A stretch of DNA of 64,000 nt, taken from an uncultured Thermoanaerobaculia bacterium (lineage in GTDB: Bacteria > Acidobacteriota > Thermoanaerobaculia > Multivoradales > Multivoraceae). The translations under genes and the position numbers were made by a program. Under the pieces are notes generated by a model. That model saw only the letters and a list, made by a program, of their open reading frames with translations. It had not been told where the DNA came from and searched no databases. Of the stretch, positions 51,105 to 60,682 are shown one piece after another. Position 1 is the first letter of the stretch; the number at the start of each line of letters is the position of its first letter. Where the stretch lies: assembly GCA_951813015.1 (NCBI GenBank), contig CATOTG010000009.1:1-64000 (forward strand). Reading direction: 5' to 3'.

Positions 51105-51302
51105 CGCGATGGCGTAGTGGCTGGAGCTCCGTACTCTGCGAACTTGTAACACTGTATCAGTTCGGCCTATTCCCGGGCGGCGACGCAGATCAGGGCAAGA
51201 GCCGGTCTGGCTGCGGCGAGCAGCCGGAGGACGGAGAACTCCATCAGGTTGGCGTATTGTAGACCGTCGCCGCAAAACTGCCGGACGACGAGAGGGAGGA
51301 CC

Positions 51303-52323
51303 ATGAGACACGCTCTTCGACTGACGATTCGTACCGCGCTCGTCGCGGCCACGGTGTTCGCGGCGGGTTCGCTGTGGGCGCAGGAATGGACGACGACGAC
51401 GGACACCCACCGCTTCATGGAGGTCCGCAACGGCATCTGGCTGACCCAGACCACGGCGCAGGTGTTCAACAGCAACGCGCTCGTCATCGTCAACGACGAG
51501 GACGTCGTCATCGTGGATTCCCACGTGACGCCGTCCAAGGCGCGGGACCTGATCGCTTCGATTCCGGCGATCACGGACAAGCCTGTCACGGCCCTGATCA
51601 ACTCCCACTACCACTGGGACCACGCCCACGGCAACCAGGAGTTCGCCGACATTCCGATCATCGGCCACGAGTACACGCGGATGAAGATGGCGACCGGCGC
51701 TCACGAGGAGGCGACCTACCAGCGTGGGCTGGCCGAGAACGCGGAGACGCTGGAGCGGCTTGCGGGGCGAAATCGAGGCGGCCGAGGACGACGAGGAGCG
51801 CGAACGGCTTGAGGCCTACCGCGCGATGTTCGCCGCCCATGCCGCGGACTTCGACGAGATCGTCCCGCTGCCGCCCGACGTGACGATGAACGAGAAGATG
51901 ACCCTGTTCCGGGGCGGCCGCGAGATCGAGGTCATCTTCCTGGGCCGCGCCCACACCGGCGGGGACGTCGTTGTCTACTTCCCGCAGGACAAGCTCGTCT
52001 TCACCGGCGACATCCTGTTCGGTGGACGGTCGTTCCTCGGCGACGGCTATGTCGACGACTGGCCCCGGACGCTGGAGAACCTGAAGGCGCTCGACTTCGA
52101 CATCGTGGTTCCCGGGCATGGGCCGCCGATGACTGACCTGAGTCCGATCGAGAAGTCGCAGGACTATTACCGGGCTCTGTGGGAGCGAACCGCGGCGAAG
52201 CACGCGGCCGGGGTCTCGGTCGAGGAGGCGACCGAGACGATCGACATGTCGGACACCGGTTTTAGCAACCCCTCCGTTGTGGATGTCCAGCGGATGTACG
52301 ACCGGCTCGAGAACCCGGACTGA
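51303..52323 (+). CDS. Exported metallo-beta-lactamase-fold hydrolase (frameshift near 51770)
   Basis: From ATG 51303, with GGGAGGA directly upstream, the product has a signal peptide (ALVAATVFAAGSLWAQ) and an MBL fold: VVIVDSHVTPSKARDLIASI, the zinc motif INSHYHWDHAHGNQEF, then FLGRAHTGGDVVVYFPQDKL, VFTGDILFGGRSFLGDG and VVPGHGPPM. The frame breaks near 51770 in the stretch encoding ERLRGEIEAAEDDEERERLE, where one T appears inserted, and resumes to 52323. Read through, about 340 residues. Likely a single-gene hydrolase unit with a divergent promoter region shared with the DUF1592 gene; TATTGT at 51254 could be its -10. Confidence 0.85.
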
Positions 52324-52662
52324 AGCAGGGTTCGCTGGCCCTGCGGTCCAGCGTCGCCTGGAACTGGCACGGCCCCAGAACTCCGAGCACGCAGCCGCCG
52401 GTGCGGAAGACTCCCGATGGCTGCGTCGGCCTTCGGCGCTTGGCAGCCCGTGGGAAATCCGCGTGGCGCCGAGAGCGGTCAGGCGCGCGTCCAGCAAGGC
52501 TCGCCGAGGGAGATATCGGGCCGCCTGCAATCCCGGGAACAAGGGCGACCGAGGAGCAACCCGGGTGGCGCGGCTCTTCGCCACCCGGGTTCCGGCCGGC
52601 ATCCGGCGCGAAGCGGCGGCCTCCGGTTAGTCTCCGCATAGACCCATGAGACAAGTCGGCCC
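52324..52662. other. Non-coding gap with a palindromic repeat
   Basis: No convincing gene on either strand. The only structure seen is the REP-like element at 52560-52627 just before phosphofructokinase. Confidence 0.5.
52560..52627. repeat. REP-like palindromic repeat, copy 2
   Basis: CCCGGGTGGCG and CGCCACCCGGG form a perfect 11-bp stem with an 8-base loop, followed by GGCCGGCATCCGGCGCGAAG as in copy 1 at 47783. Confidence 0.7.
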
Positions 52663-53745
52663 ATGAAACGCATCGGCATCAGCACCGGGGGCGGCGACGC
52701 GCCCGGACTCAACGCGGTGATCCGGGCCGTCACCCTGGCCTCCATTCGCCGCGGCTGGGAGGTCTTCGGCCTGCTGCGCGGCTACGGCGCGTTCTTCGAT
52801 CCAGGCCAGGTCCGCGTCCTCGACCGCGACGCGGTGCGCGGCACGACCCATCTCGGCGGCACGATCCTGGGCACGCGCAGCGGCGCGAACCCCTTCGAGC
52901 GCCGGGTCGAGCAGGAGGACGGCTCGGTCGTCGTGGAGGACCTGACGGAGGAAGCGATCGCAGGTTTCCATCGGCTCGGCCTGGACGCGCTCGTCGCGGT
53001 CGGCGGCGATGGCTCCATGCGGCTTGCCCTCAAGCTGCACGGACTCGGCGTACCAGTCGTCGGTGTGCCGAAGACGATCGACAACGACCTTGCCGGCACC
53101 AACGTGACCTTCGGCTTCCACACCGCGGTCGATGTAGCGACGGCGGCCATCGAGCGGCTGCACTCGACCGCCGAGGCGCACGACCGCATTTTCGTCGTCG
53201 AGCTGATGGGCCGCTACGCGGGCTGGATCGCCCTCTTTGCCGGCGTCGCGGCGACGGCCCAGGTCATCCTGATCCCCGAGATCCCGTACGACATGGACCA
53301 AGTCTGCGATCACCTGATGGCGCGTGAGCGGCGGGGACGACACTTCGCGGTCGTCGTCGCGGCAGAGGGAGCGCGACCGGTCGGCGGCGACTTCACCTGG
53401 TCGAAGAGCGTCGGCGGCGGTCCGGTCGAGCGCCTCGGCGGTGTCGCCGAGCGGGTGGCGGCCGAGATTCACGAACGCACCGGCAAGGAGACCCGCACCG
53501 TCACCCTCGGCCACCTCCAGCGCGGCGGCCAGCCGATCCCCTACGACCGCTTGATCGCCCTGCGCTTCGGCGCCGCGGCCGTCCGCCAGATCGAAGAAGG
53601 GAAGTTTGGCGTGATGGTCGCCCTCGACCCGCCCACCGTGCGGGCAGTGCCGCTCGAGCGTGCGGTCAGCCGGATGAAGAGCGTTCCCCTCGAAGCAGAC
53701 GTCGTCGCCACCGCCCGCGACCTCGGCATCTGCCTCGGCGAGTAG
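52663..53745 (+). CDS. pfkA: 6-phosphofructokinase
   Basis: A 360-residue phosphofructokinase that phosphorylates fructose 6-phosphate. Signatures: GISTGGGDAPGLNAVIRA, LGTRSGANPF, VAVGGDGSMRLALKL, VPKTIDNDLAGTNVTFGFHT, VVELMGRYAGWIALFAGVA and TVTLGHLQRGGQPIPYDRL. The phosphate-donor positions are Gly (GGDGS) and Lys (PKTIDND), the combination seen in some actinobacterial-type ATP enzymes. Classic ATP enzymes have Gly-Gly and pyrophosphate enzymes Asp-Lys, so the donor is not certain. It is a monocistronic plus-strand gene. A GC-rich palindrome (GGCCGG/CCGGCC) follows about 10 bases after the stop and may aid termination. Confidence 0.93.
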   Translation: MKRIGISTGGGDAPGLNAVIRAVTLASIRRGWEVFGLLRGYGAFFDPGQVRVLDRDAVRGTTHLGGTILGTRSGANPFERRVEQEDGSVVVEDLTEEAIAGFHRLGLDALVAVGGDGSMRLALKLHGLGVPVVGVPKTIDNDLAGTNVTFGFHTAVDVATAAIERLHSTAEAHDRIFVVELMGRYAGWIALFAGVAATAQVILIPEIPYDMDQVCDHLMARERRGRHFAVVVAAEGARPVGGDFTWSKSVGGGPVERLGGVAERVAAEIHERTGKETRTVTLGHLQRGGQPIPYDRLIALRFGAAAVRQIEEGKFGVMVALDPPTVRAVPLERAVSRMKSVPLEADVVATARDLGICLGE

Positions 53746-53857
53746 GGGCAGATCGGCCGGGCCGGCCTCCGGCCGGCATGACGAGTGACGCGGAATGGCC
53801 ATCGACCAGTATGACCATGTGGTACGGTTGTCTGCGCCAAATGAGACGGACTTCGCG

Positions 53858-54049
53858 GGGTCGCATGTTCCATGGCTGAGCACGAGCAAGCACAACCTTC
53901 CAGACTGTCGGCGAGTTCGGCGAGTTCAACCGCGGGTCGCATGTTTCGTGGCTGAGCACCAGCAAGCACAACCTTCCAGACTGTCGGCGAGCTCGGCGAG
54001 TTCAACTGCGGGTCGGATGTTCCATGGCTGAGCACGAGCAAGCACAACC
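53858..54049 (+). repeat. Tandem 76-bp repeats upstream of and into the antitoxin gene
   Basis: Two full 76-bp units (53858-53933, 53934-54009) and a partial third (54010-54049) that contains the antitoxin start. Each unit starts GGGTCG(C/G)ATGTT and carries an ATG or GTG start followed by GCTGAGCAC. Units 1 and 2 each encode a 27-codon peptide (MAEHEQAQPSRLSASSASST...) whose TGA overlaps the next unit's first codons. Confidence 0.85.
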
Positions 54050-54422
54050 GTTGGGCATCCCCGATCTCGAGGAGATCCGGGGCGGGGCATCCGCCAGCAT
54101 CCTTGCCGAGCTCAAGCGGCTGCTTCAGGTCTCCGACCTGGAACTCGTTGCAGTCGTCGGCATTCCGCGCCAGACCATGCTCCGCCGGCTGAAGCAGGGC
54201 CGGCTCACCCGGCACGAAAGCGACCGTGCGGCGCGGCTGGCGCGGGTCTACAACGCTGCGCTCGAGTTCTTCGACTACAGCCACGACAGCGCCGTTTGCT
54301 GGCTCAAGCACCGCAATCCCGCGTTGGCCGGCGAAACGCCCCTGGAGCATTCCGACACGGAGGTTGGTGCGGAGGAGGTCCTGACGGTCCTCCACCGGCT
54401 CGCCCACGGCATTCCCCTGTGA
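54024..54422 (+). CDS. Xre/ParS-type antitoxin of a RES toxin-antitoxin pair
   Basis: A 132-residue protein with an Xre-like N-terminal helical region (LQVSDLELVAVVGIPRQTML, RRLKQGRLTRHESDRAARLA) and a C-terminal toxin-binding domain of the MbcA/ParS/Xre type (AVCWLKHRNPALAGETPLEH, then AEEVLTVLHRLAHGI). The antitoxin covers the RES toxin's active site and usually represses its own operon. The first nine codons are part of the third 76-bp repeat. The toxin GTG follows the stop by seven bases. DNA-binding sites are expected upstream, where the repeats lie. Confidence 0.9.
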   Translation: MAEHEQAQPLGIPDLEEIRGGASASILAELKRLLQVSDLELVAVVGIPRQTMLRRLKQGRLTRHESDRAARLARVYNAALEFFDYSHDSAVCWLKHRNPALAGETPLEHSDTEVGAEEVLTVLHRLAHGIPL

Positions 54423-54429
54423 GCGCCGC

Positions 54430-54861
54430 GTGAGGGTCTGGCGACTCGCCCGGACGCAGTGGGCGCCGGACGTGGCCACGATCCTGGACGGTGGCGGTGC
54501 GGCCGGCAGAGGCGGCAGATGGAGCCCACCGGGGATGCGGGCCGTCTACTGCAGCGAAACCTCTTCCCTCGCCTTGTTGGAGATTCTGACGGGTTTGCCG
54601 TTCGGAGTGGGTCACCCGGCGTATCTGATTGTCGATCTGACCGTCCCGGACGGTTCGATCGCTCACCTGGAGGTCGAACCGGGCGACCCGGACAGTCAGC
54701 GGCTCGGCGCAGCCGCCCTGAATCGCCACCTGGCGGTCGCCGTTCCCAGTGTCGTCAACCCGCTGGAGCGCAACGTCGTGATCAACCCGCTTCATCGGGA
54801 CTTCGACCGAGTGAAGCCGGGCAGGTTGCGGCCGTTCCGGCTTGACTCCCGGCTTGGCTGA
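54430..54861 (+). CDS. RES-domain toxin (NAD-degrading)
   Basis: A 143-residue RES-domain protein: RVWRLARTQWA at the N-terminus, GGRWSPPGMRAVYCSETSSL with the conserved Arg and Glu region, ALLEILTGLPF, and the C-terminal NPLHRDFDRVKPGRLRPFRL. Characterised RES toxins (for example the MbcT group) degrade NAD+ by phosphorolysis or hydrolysis; this member would be neutralised by the adjacent antitoxin. The gene starts with GTG 54430. Full length, with no visible inactivating change. Confidence 0.9.
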   Translation: MRVWRLARTQWAPDVATILDGGGAAGRGGRWSPPGMRAVYCSETSSLALLEILTGLPFGVGHPAYLIVDLTVPDGSIAHLEVEPGDPDSQRLGAAALNRHLAVAVPSVVNPLERNVVINPLHRDFDRVKPGRLRPFRLDSRLG

Positions 54862-54964
54862 TTCAGGCTGAGGCTTCGGCTGAGGCTTCGAGGGTCGCTC
54901 GATCTCGCGGGAGGAGAGCTCGGCGGTAGACGTCGAGATTCTCGGGCAGGACGACGTCCGGCGC

Positions 54965-55042
54965 CGGTCGAACCCGCCGGGCCGGCCGGTCAGAACGACG
55001 GCCCTGGCTTCGTCCGCGGCACGGTCAAGCGCGGCGTTGACC
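54965..55042 (-). pseudogene. Possible enoyl-CoA hydratase (crotonase) fragment
   Basis: On the minus strand VNAALDRAADEARAVVLTGR is readable, resembling the N-terminal core of crotonases (the A-x-V-V-L-T-G strand). Frame is lost on both sides. Too short to be certain. Confidence 0.35.
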
Positions 55043-55085
55043 GCGGGGCGGCTTCCCGCGTTCCTTCCTGGCCGCCCCTCACGAC

Positions 55086-55146
55086 CATCAACATCGGCAG
55101 GCCGTAGATGACCGAGACGACGCCGTCCTCGCTCACGCCGCCCGGC
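55086..55146 (-). pseudogene. Inverted fragment of the LRR metalloprotease gene
   Basis: About 60 bases encode PGGVSEDGVVSVIYGLPML, nearly identical to an internal part of the 40388 gene (plus strand, about 40690-40750). It stops on both sides. It abuts the 44-bp repeat, which comes from the same gene's start but lies in the opposite orientation, so this is rearranged debris. Confidence 0.7.
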
Positions 55147-55188
55147 CTGTGGAGGGAAGTGAATTGAAGAGTGAAAGAGCGTGGCCCC

Positions 55189-55190
<2 letters not shown>
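55147..55190 (+). repeat. 44-bp dispersed repeat, copy 2
   Basis: Matches 40371-40414 with three mismatches. The last bases overlap the stop codon of pntB on the opposite strand. Confidence 0.8.
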
Positions 55191-56613
<1,423 letters not shown>

Positions 56614-56617
<4 letters not shown>

Positions 56618-56928
56618 GATGCGGCATCTCCCGCCGCGTCAGCCTTCGGGTCCTGCTTCTTGAACATCCGCAGCATGCGGTCGGTGATCCAGAAGCCGCC
56701 GACGACGTTGATCGTCGCGCAGAGCACGGCGATTGCGCCGAGCACGGTGCTCACGTCGTTGTAGTGAGCGCCGGCCGCGACCAGGGAGCCGACCAGGGAG
56801 ATGCCGGAGATCGCGTTCGTGAACGCCATCAGCGGAGTGTGGAGCAGGGCCGGTACACCCTTGATCACGCCGTAGCCGACGAAGGCCGCGAGCATGAAGA
56901 TGTACAGCCCAAGGAAGATCTCTAGCAT
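56614..56928 (-). CDS. pntA2: NAD(P) transhydrogenase alpha subunit, membrane part
   Basis: A 104-residue protein with three or four membrane helices: FLGLYIFMLAAFVGYGVIKG, LMAFTNAISGISLVGSLVAA, and VLGAIAVLCATINVVGGFWI, ending in RMLRMFKKQ. This is the separate C-terminal part of PntA found in split-subunit transhydrogenases. It lies between pntA1 and pntB and overlaps the pntB start by four bases. Confidence 0.93.
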
Positions 56929-56967
56929 TCTGGTGGTCCTCCTTGCGCGCGGCGCTGGCCGGTGGGC

Positions 56968-58095
56968 TCAGGCCAGGGCTTCAGCGACCTGTGTGTCGAC
57001 GATTTCGCCGTCGTGGGTGACGACGCAACCCTTGACGATCTCGTTGTCGAAGTCGTAGCTCAGCTCGCCGTCGTTCAGCAGATAGAGCACGAGCTTCTCG
57101 GCGTTGCGCGAGAACATGCGGCTGGCGTCAGCCGCCAGATCGCTGGCCAGGTTGAGCGGGCCGAGCACGGTGACGCCGTTCACGGTGACTTCCTCGCCGG
57201 GCTTCGTCAGCTCGCAGTTGCCGCCCTGCTCGGCCGCCAGGTCGACGACGAGGGCGCCGTTCGGCATCCCCTCGACCATTTCGGCCGTGATCAGGCGCGG
57301 CGCGGGACGGCCCGGAATCAGCGCCGTCGTGATGCAGGCGTCGGTCGATCGCAGCCGCTCGGCGATCACCTCGTTCGCCCGCCGCTGGCTCTCCTCGGAC
57401 ACCTCGCGGGCGTAACCGCCCTGTGTCTCTGCGTCTTCGATCGCCGGCACGTCGACGAAGCTGGCGCCAAGGCTCTCGACCTGCTCCTTGACCACGGCGC
57501 GGACATCGTAGGCCTCGACCACGGCGCCCAGCCGGCGGGCGGTGGCAATCGCCTGCAGTCCGGCCACGCCGGCGCCGAGGACCAGAACGCGAGCCGGGTT
57601 GATGCGGCCCGCGGCCGTCATCAGCAGCGGAAAGAACTGCGGCAGGCGGTAGGCGGCGAGGACGGCGGCCCGGTAGCCGGCGACGGTGCTCTGGGAACTC
57701 AAGACGTCCATCGACTGCGCGAGCGTGACGCGGGGAATCCGGTCCAGCGCGATGGCGGTGAGCTTCGCGTCCCGCAACTGACGCACCATCAAGCCGGCGG
57801 TCAAAGGGAAGAGCAGGCCGATAACCGAGGCGCCGGCCTTCGAGGCTTCGATCTCGCTCGATTCGGGCGCCTGAACGCGGACGACGAGATCGGCGGAGGC
57901 CAAAACCTCGCCGGCCGTCGCTGCGATTCGGGCGCCGGCTTCGCGGTAGGCGTCGTCGTCGAAACCGGCGTCGGCGCCGGCGCCCGCTTCGACAAGAAAG
58001 TCAACGCCCTTGGCGTGAATTCGGGCGACGCTTTCGGGTACGAGCGCGACCCTACGCTCTCCCGGGCTTCTCTCGCGTACGACTCCGGCTTTCAT
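56968..58095 (-). CDS. pntA1: NAD(P) transhydrogenase alpha subunit, NAD-binding part
   Basis: A 375-residue protein homologous to domain I of PntA and to alanine dehydrogenase: VVRERSPGERRVALVPESVA, TLAQSMDVLSSQSTVAGYRA, the Rossmann motif RVLVLGAGVAGLQAIATARR, AYDVRAVVKEQVESLGASFV, LIPGRPAPRLITAEMVEGMP and VVDLAAEQGGNCELTKPGEE. It binds NAD(H) in the cytoplasm. First gene of the pntA1-pntA2-pntB operon, with 39 bases to pntA2. Intact. Confidence 0.95.
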   Translation of the reverse strand: MKAGVVRERSPGERRVALVPESVARIHAKGVDFLVEAGAGADAGFDDDAYREAGARIAATAGEVLASADLVVRVQAPESSEIEASKAGASVIGLLFPLTAGLMVRQLRDAKLTAIALDRIPRVTLAQSMDVLSSQSTVAGYRAAVLAAYRLPQFFPLLMTAAGRINPARVLVLGAGVAGLQAIATARRLGAVVEAYDVRAVVKEQVESLGASFVDVPAIEDAETQGGYAREVSEESQRRANEVIAERLRSTDACITTALIPGRPAPRLITAEMVEGMPNGALVVDLAAEQGGNCELTKPGEEVTVNGVTVLGPLNLASDLAADASRMFSRNAEKLVLYLLNDGELSYDFDNEIVKGCVVTHDGEIVDTQVAEALA

Positions 58096-58169
58096 GTTCG
58101 CGCGCGAAGGTTATGTCCGGGAGGGCGTCGCGTGCAAACTGGCAGTGTGCTCTCGACGCGCCGGATGGC

Positions 58170-59444
58170 TCAGGGGGTTCCGAAGCCCGCGTCCTGGACG
58201 GCCTCGCGGAGCGTCGCGGCGGCCGCCACGCCCCATATCGTTGCGGTGCCGCCAACCAGATCGACCCGCGCGGCGTTGACCCCCGGCGCTGCGAGCAGGG
58301 CGGACTCGACCGCGTCCGCGCAGTTGCCGCAAGTCATGCCGGTCACCGCGATCTCGACTGCCCTGCCGCCGGGTTCGTCGTCCGCGACCTGGCCCGCCGA
58401 CCACCGATCCGCTTTCGCGTTGCGCCGCCAGCGCCGGAATTCCTGCACGGCGAACCAGCCGAACATCAGCAGGAGCAGGATCGCGGAAATCGCGGCCCAC
58501 CAGGGGACGCCGTGTTCGTGCGCGGGTCCGACCTGCAGCCCGCCGCCGCCGACCAGGGTCTCGAACAGCACGGCGAAGCCGAGGCTGCCGACGATGACGG
58601 TTGTCAGGTAGACCGCCGTGACCTTGCGGCCGAAGCCGCGGTAGACGGCCCCCACGGTGGCGACGTTGGTCGCGGGCCCGGCCATCAGGAAGACGAGGGC
58701 GGCGCCCAGCGGCAGTCCGTTGGCGACCAGGGCGGCAGCGATCGGCACCGAAGCCGTCGCGCAAACGTAGAGCGGCAGGGAGATGACCAGCGCCGCCGCC
58801 GCCGCGCCGAAGGTCCCCAGCGCGGCCAGGTCGAGCCACGCCTGTTGCGGCAGCAGGACCTCGATCGCTGCGGACACGAGGATGCCGACCGCGACCCAGC
58901 GCCAGATGCTCTGCAGGAGTTCCGCGCCGTGGTCGACCATTTCGGAGATCTTCGCAAGGACCGTGCCGCCGAACCGATCTCCGGCGCCCGGCTCGCCGCC
59001 TTTGTCCTCAAGCGGAGCTTCTTCCTCGACAGGCGCGCCGTCGTCCTTCATCCCCTCGATCCACCAGCCGCCGGCCACGCCGGTCACCGCTGCGGCCGCG
59101 ACCTTGAACAGGGCGAAGGGCCAGCCGAGGAAGGTCGCGCTGACCAGAATCGAGTCGACGCCCGTCTGCGGCGTACTGATCAGGAAGCCCATCGCCGAGC
59201 CGTTGCTGGCGCCGGTGCGCTTGAGGCCGATGCCGGCCGGGATCACGCCGCAGGAGCACAGCGGCAGCGGAACGCCCAGGACGACCGCCTTGATCGCGCC
59301 GCTGTAACCGCTGAGCTGGCGCCGGATCAGGTTGCGGGGCAGCAGAACGTGCAACAGCGCGGCGAGCAGAGCGCCGAACAGCAGCCACGGCGCCAGCTCA
59401 GCGAGCACGCTCCACGTTGCCTGTACCAAGCCCGTCATCAGCAT
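58170..59444 (-). CDS. SO_0444-type Cu/Zn efflux permease with C-terminal HMA domain
   Basis: A 424-residue multi-spanning permease of the YraQ/ArsP-like superfamily. The transport motif PLPLCSCGVIPAGIGLKRTG and the second-half VFLMAGPATNVATVGAVYRG are characteristic. A charged cytoplasmic loop (DGAPVEEEAPLEDKGGEPG) separates the halves. The C-terminus is a heavy-metal-associated domain with TGMTCGNCADAV carrying the metal-binding CxxC. The frame also opens at GTG 59447; ATG 59438 is a further possibility. It is divergent from the DtxR-like regulator and feoB, with a DtxR-box-like site between, suggesting metal-responsive control. Likely exports copper or zinc; specificity unproven. Confidence 0.87.
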   Translation of the reverse strand: MLMTGLVQATWSVLAELAPWLLFGALLAALLHVLLPRNLIRRQLSGYSGAIKAVVLGVPLPLCSCGVIPAGIGLKRTGASNGSAMGFLISTPQTGVDSILVSATFLGWPFALFKVAAAAVTGVAGGWWIEGMKDDGAPVEEEAPLEDKGGEPGAGDRFGGTVLAKISEMVDHGAELLQSIWRWVAVGILVSAAIEVLLPQQAWLDLAALGTFGAAAAALVISLPLYVCATASVPIAAALVANGLPLGAALVFLMAGPATNVATVGAVYRGFGRKVTAVYLTTVIVGSLGFAVLFETLVGGGGLQVGPAHEHGVPWWAAISAILLLLMFGWFAVQEFRRWRRNAKADRWSAGQVADDEPGGRAVEIAVTGMTCGNCADAVESALLAAPGVNAARVDLVGGTATIWGVAAAATLREAVQDAGFGTP

Positions 59445-59568
59445 CACTCTATCGTCGGAGAACGCTCCAGCGTTCAGGCCGATTCCAGATCGTCCAAGGA
59501 TAGCGCCTTCGTCGTTTCGTGCCCCGCCGCGCTGCCGTGTGCCCCGGGTTCGGCTGCCCGGAGGAAAC

Positions 59569-59582
59569 TTAGTGTAGGCTAA
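59569..59582. promoter_or_regulatory. DtxR/IdeR-box-like operator
   Basis: TTAGTGTAGGCTAA matches the first 14 positions of the classic iron box TTAGGTTAGGCTAACCTAA except for a TG for GT swap. It lies between the divergent permease and DtxR-FeoA genes, 54 bases before ATG 59636. Confidence 0.5.
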
Positions 59583-59635
59583 AACTCCGATTCGCGGAAA
59601 CGAATCACCCGTTCGCTGGCTTTCCTTTGAAGTTC

Positions 59636-60682
59636 ATGAGCCCTCTTCTCGCACTGGTTGTTCTTGCCGCGGTCATGGGCCTGGCCGCCGTTGTCGCGTG
59701 GCCGGACCGCGGCTGGCTGTCGCGCTGGCGTTCCGGCGGGCGCATTCTGCGGCGCACCCGCATCGAAGACGCGCTCAAGCACGTCTTCGACTGCGAGTAC
59801 GAGGGACGCCAGGCCACGCACCAGAGTCTCGGCGGCGTGTTGCGGCTGCGGGGCCGACGCAGCACGGAGCTTGTCGCCGGCATGGAGAGGCTGGGACTCA
59901 TCGTGTCGGCGGAAGGGGGCTTCCGCCTGACCGCGGAAGGTCGCAGCGAAGCGCTGCGCGTGATCCGCATTCACCGGCTCTGGGAGCGCTACCTGGCGGA
60001 TGAAACCGGGCTGGAGCCGGAGCGCTGGCATCCGGAGGCGGAGCGCCTGGAGCACCGGACGTCCGCCGAACAGGCGGCGGCACTGTCGGTTCGGCTTGGC
60101 CACCCGCCGTTCGACCCGCACGGCGACCCGATTCCGACCGAGGAAGGCGACCTGCCGCCGCGAGCCGGCCGGACGTTGACGGACTTCGCGGCGGGCGACG
60201 AGGTTGAGGTGGTTCACGTCGAGGACGAGCCCGCCGCGGTCTACGCGCAGTTGGTCGCCGAGGGCGTTCATCCCGGCATGAAGTTGCGCGTGACGTCCGT
60301 GGCGCCCGAGCGCATCCGCTTCGAGGCCGATCTGGACGAGGTCGTGCTGGCGCCGGTCATCGCGGCGAACATCTTCGCCGTGCCGGCCGCGGAGGAGGCC
60401 TCCGACAGAACGGCAGCGGCGGCGGCTACGGGTTCGCTGTCGGACGTGGCCGTCGGCGAGCAGGCGCTGGTGGTCGGCTTCTCCCGCTTCTGCCGCGGGT
60501 TGGAGCGTCGCCGGCTGCTCGACCTGGGGCTGCTTCCGGGAACCCTGGTGGAAGCGAAGATGGCCAGCCCTTCGGGCGACCCCGTGGCCTACCTGGTCCG
60601 GGGCGCGGTGATCGCGCTTCGCCGGTCGCAGGCGGACCGGATCCAGGTTCGACAGTCACGCCGGCAGGCGGCTTCGGCATGA
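59636..60682 (+). CDS. Membrane-anchored DtxR-family regulator fused to two FeoA-like domains
   Basis: From ATG 59636 (348 residues; TTG 59627 is an in-frame alternative). Residues 1-25 form a membrane helix ([20 protein letters not shown]). A DtxR/MntR winged helix follows ([40 protein letters not shown]), then the dimerisation/metal part [10 protein letters not shown] and [13 protein letters not shown], where the usual CPHG is DPHG. Two SH3-like FeoA domains occupy about 168-240 and 258-335 ([16 protein letters not shown]). It probably represses or tunes metal uptake and efflux genes. Its stop overlaps the feoB start (ATGA). A transmembrane segment on a DtxR-type repressor is uncommon. Confidence 0.87.
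   Translation: MSPLLALVVLAAVMGLAAVVAWPDRGWLSRWRSGGRILRRTRIEDALKHVFDCEYEGRQATHQSLGGVLRLRGRRSTELVAGMERLGLIVSAEGGFRLTAEGRSEALRVIRIHRLWERYLADETGLEPERWHPEAERLEHRTSAEQAAALSVRLGHPPFDPHGDPIPTEEGDLPPRAGRTLTDFAAGDEVEVVHVEDEPAAVYAQLVAEGVHPGMKLRVTSVAPERIRFEADLDEVVLAPVIAANIFAVPAAEEASDRTAAAAATGSLSDVAVGEQALVVGFSRFCRGLERRRLLDLGLLPGTLVEAKMASPSGDPVAYLVRGAVIALRRSQADRIQVRQSRRQAASA

Noticed and set aside
49269-51704. The 811-codon version of the DUF1592 protein
   Set aside because: The extra 200 N-terminal codons overlap the divergent hydrolase gene and look like noise; a signal peptide follows ATG 51104.
53858-54049. Tandem repeats as a possible CRISPR array
   Set aside because: The 76-bp units are contiguous with no unique spacers, and the last runs into the antitoxin gene.
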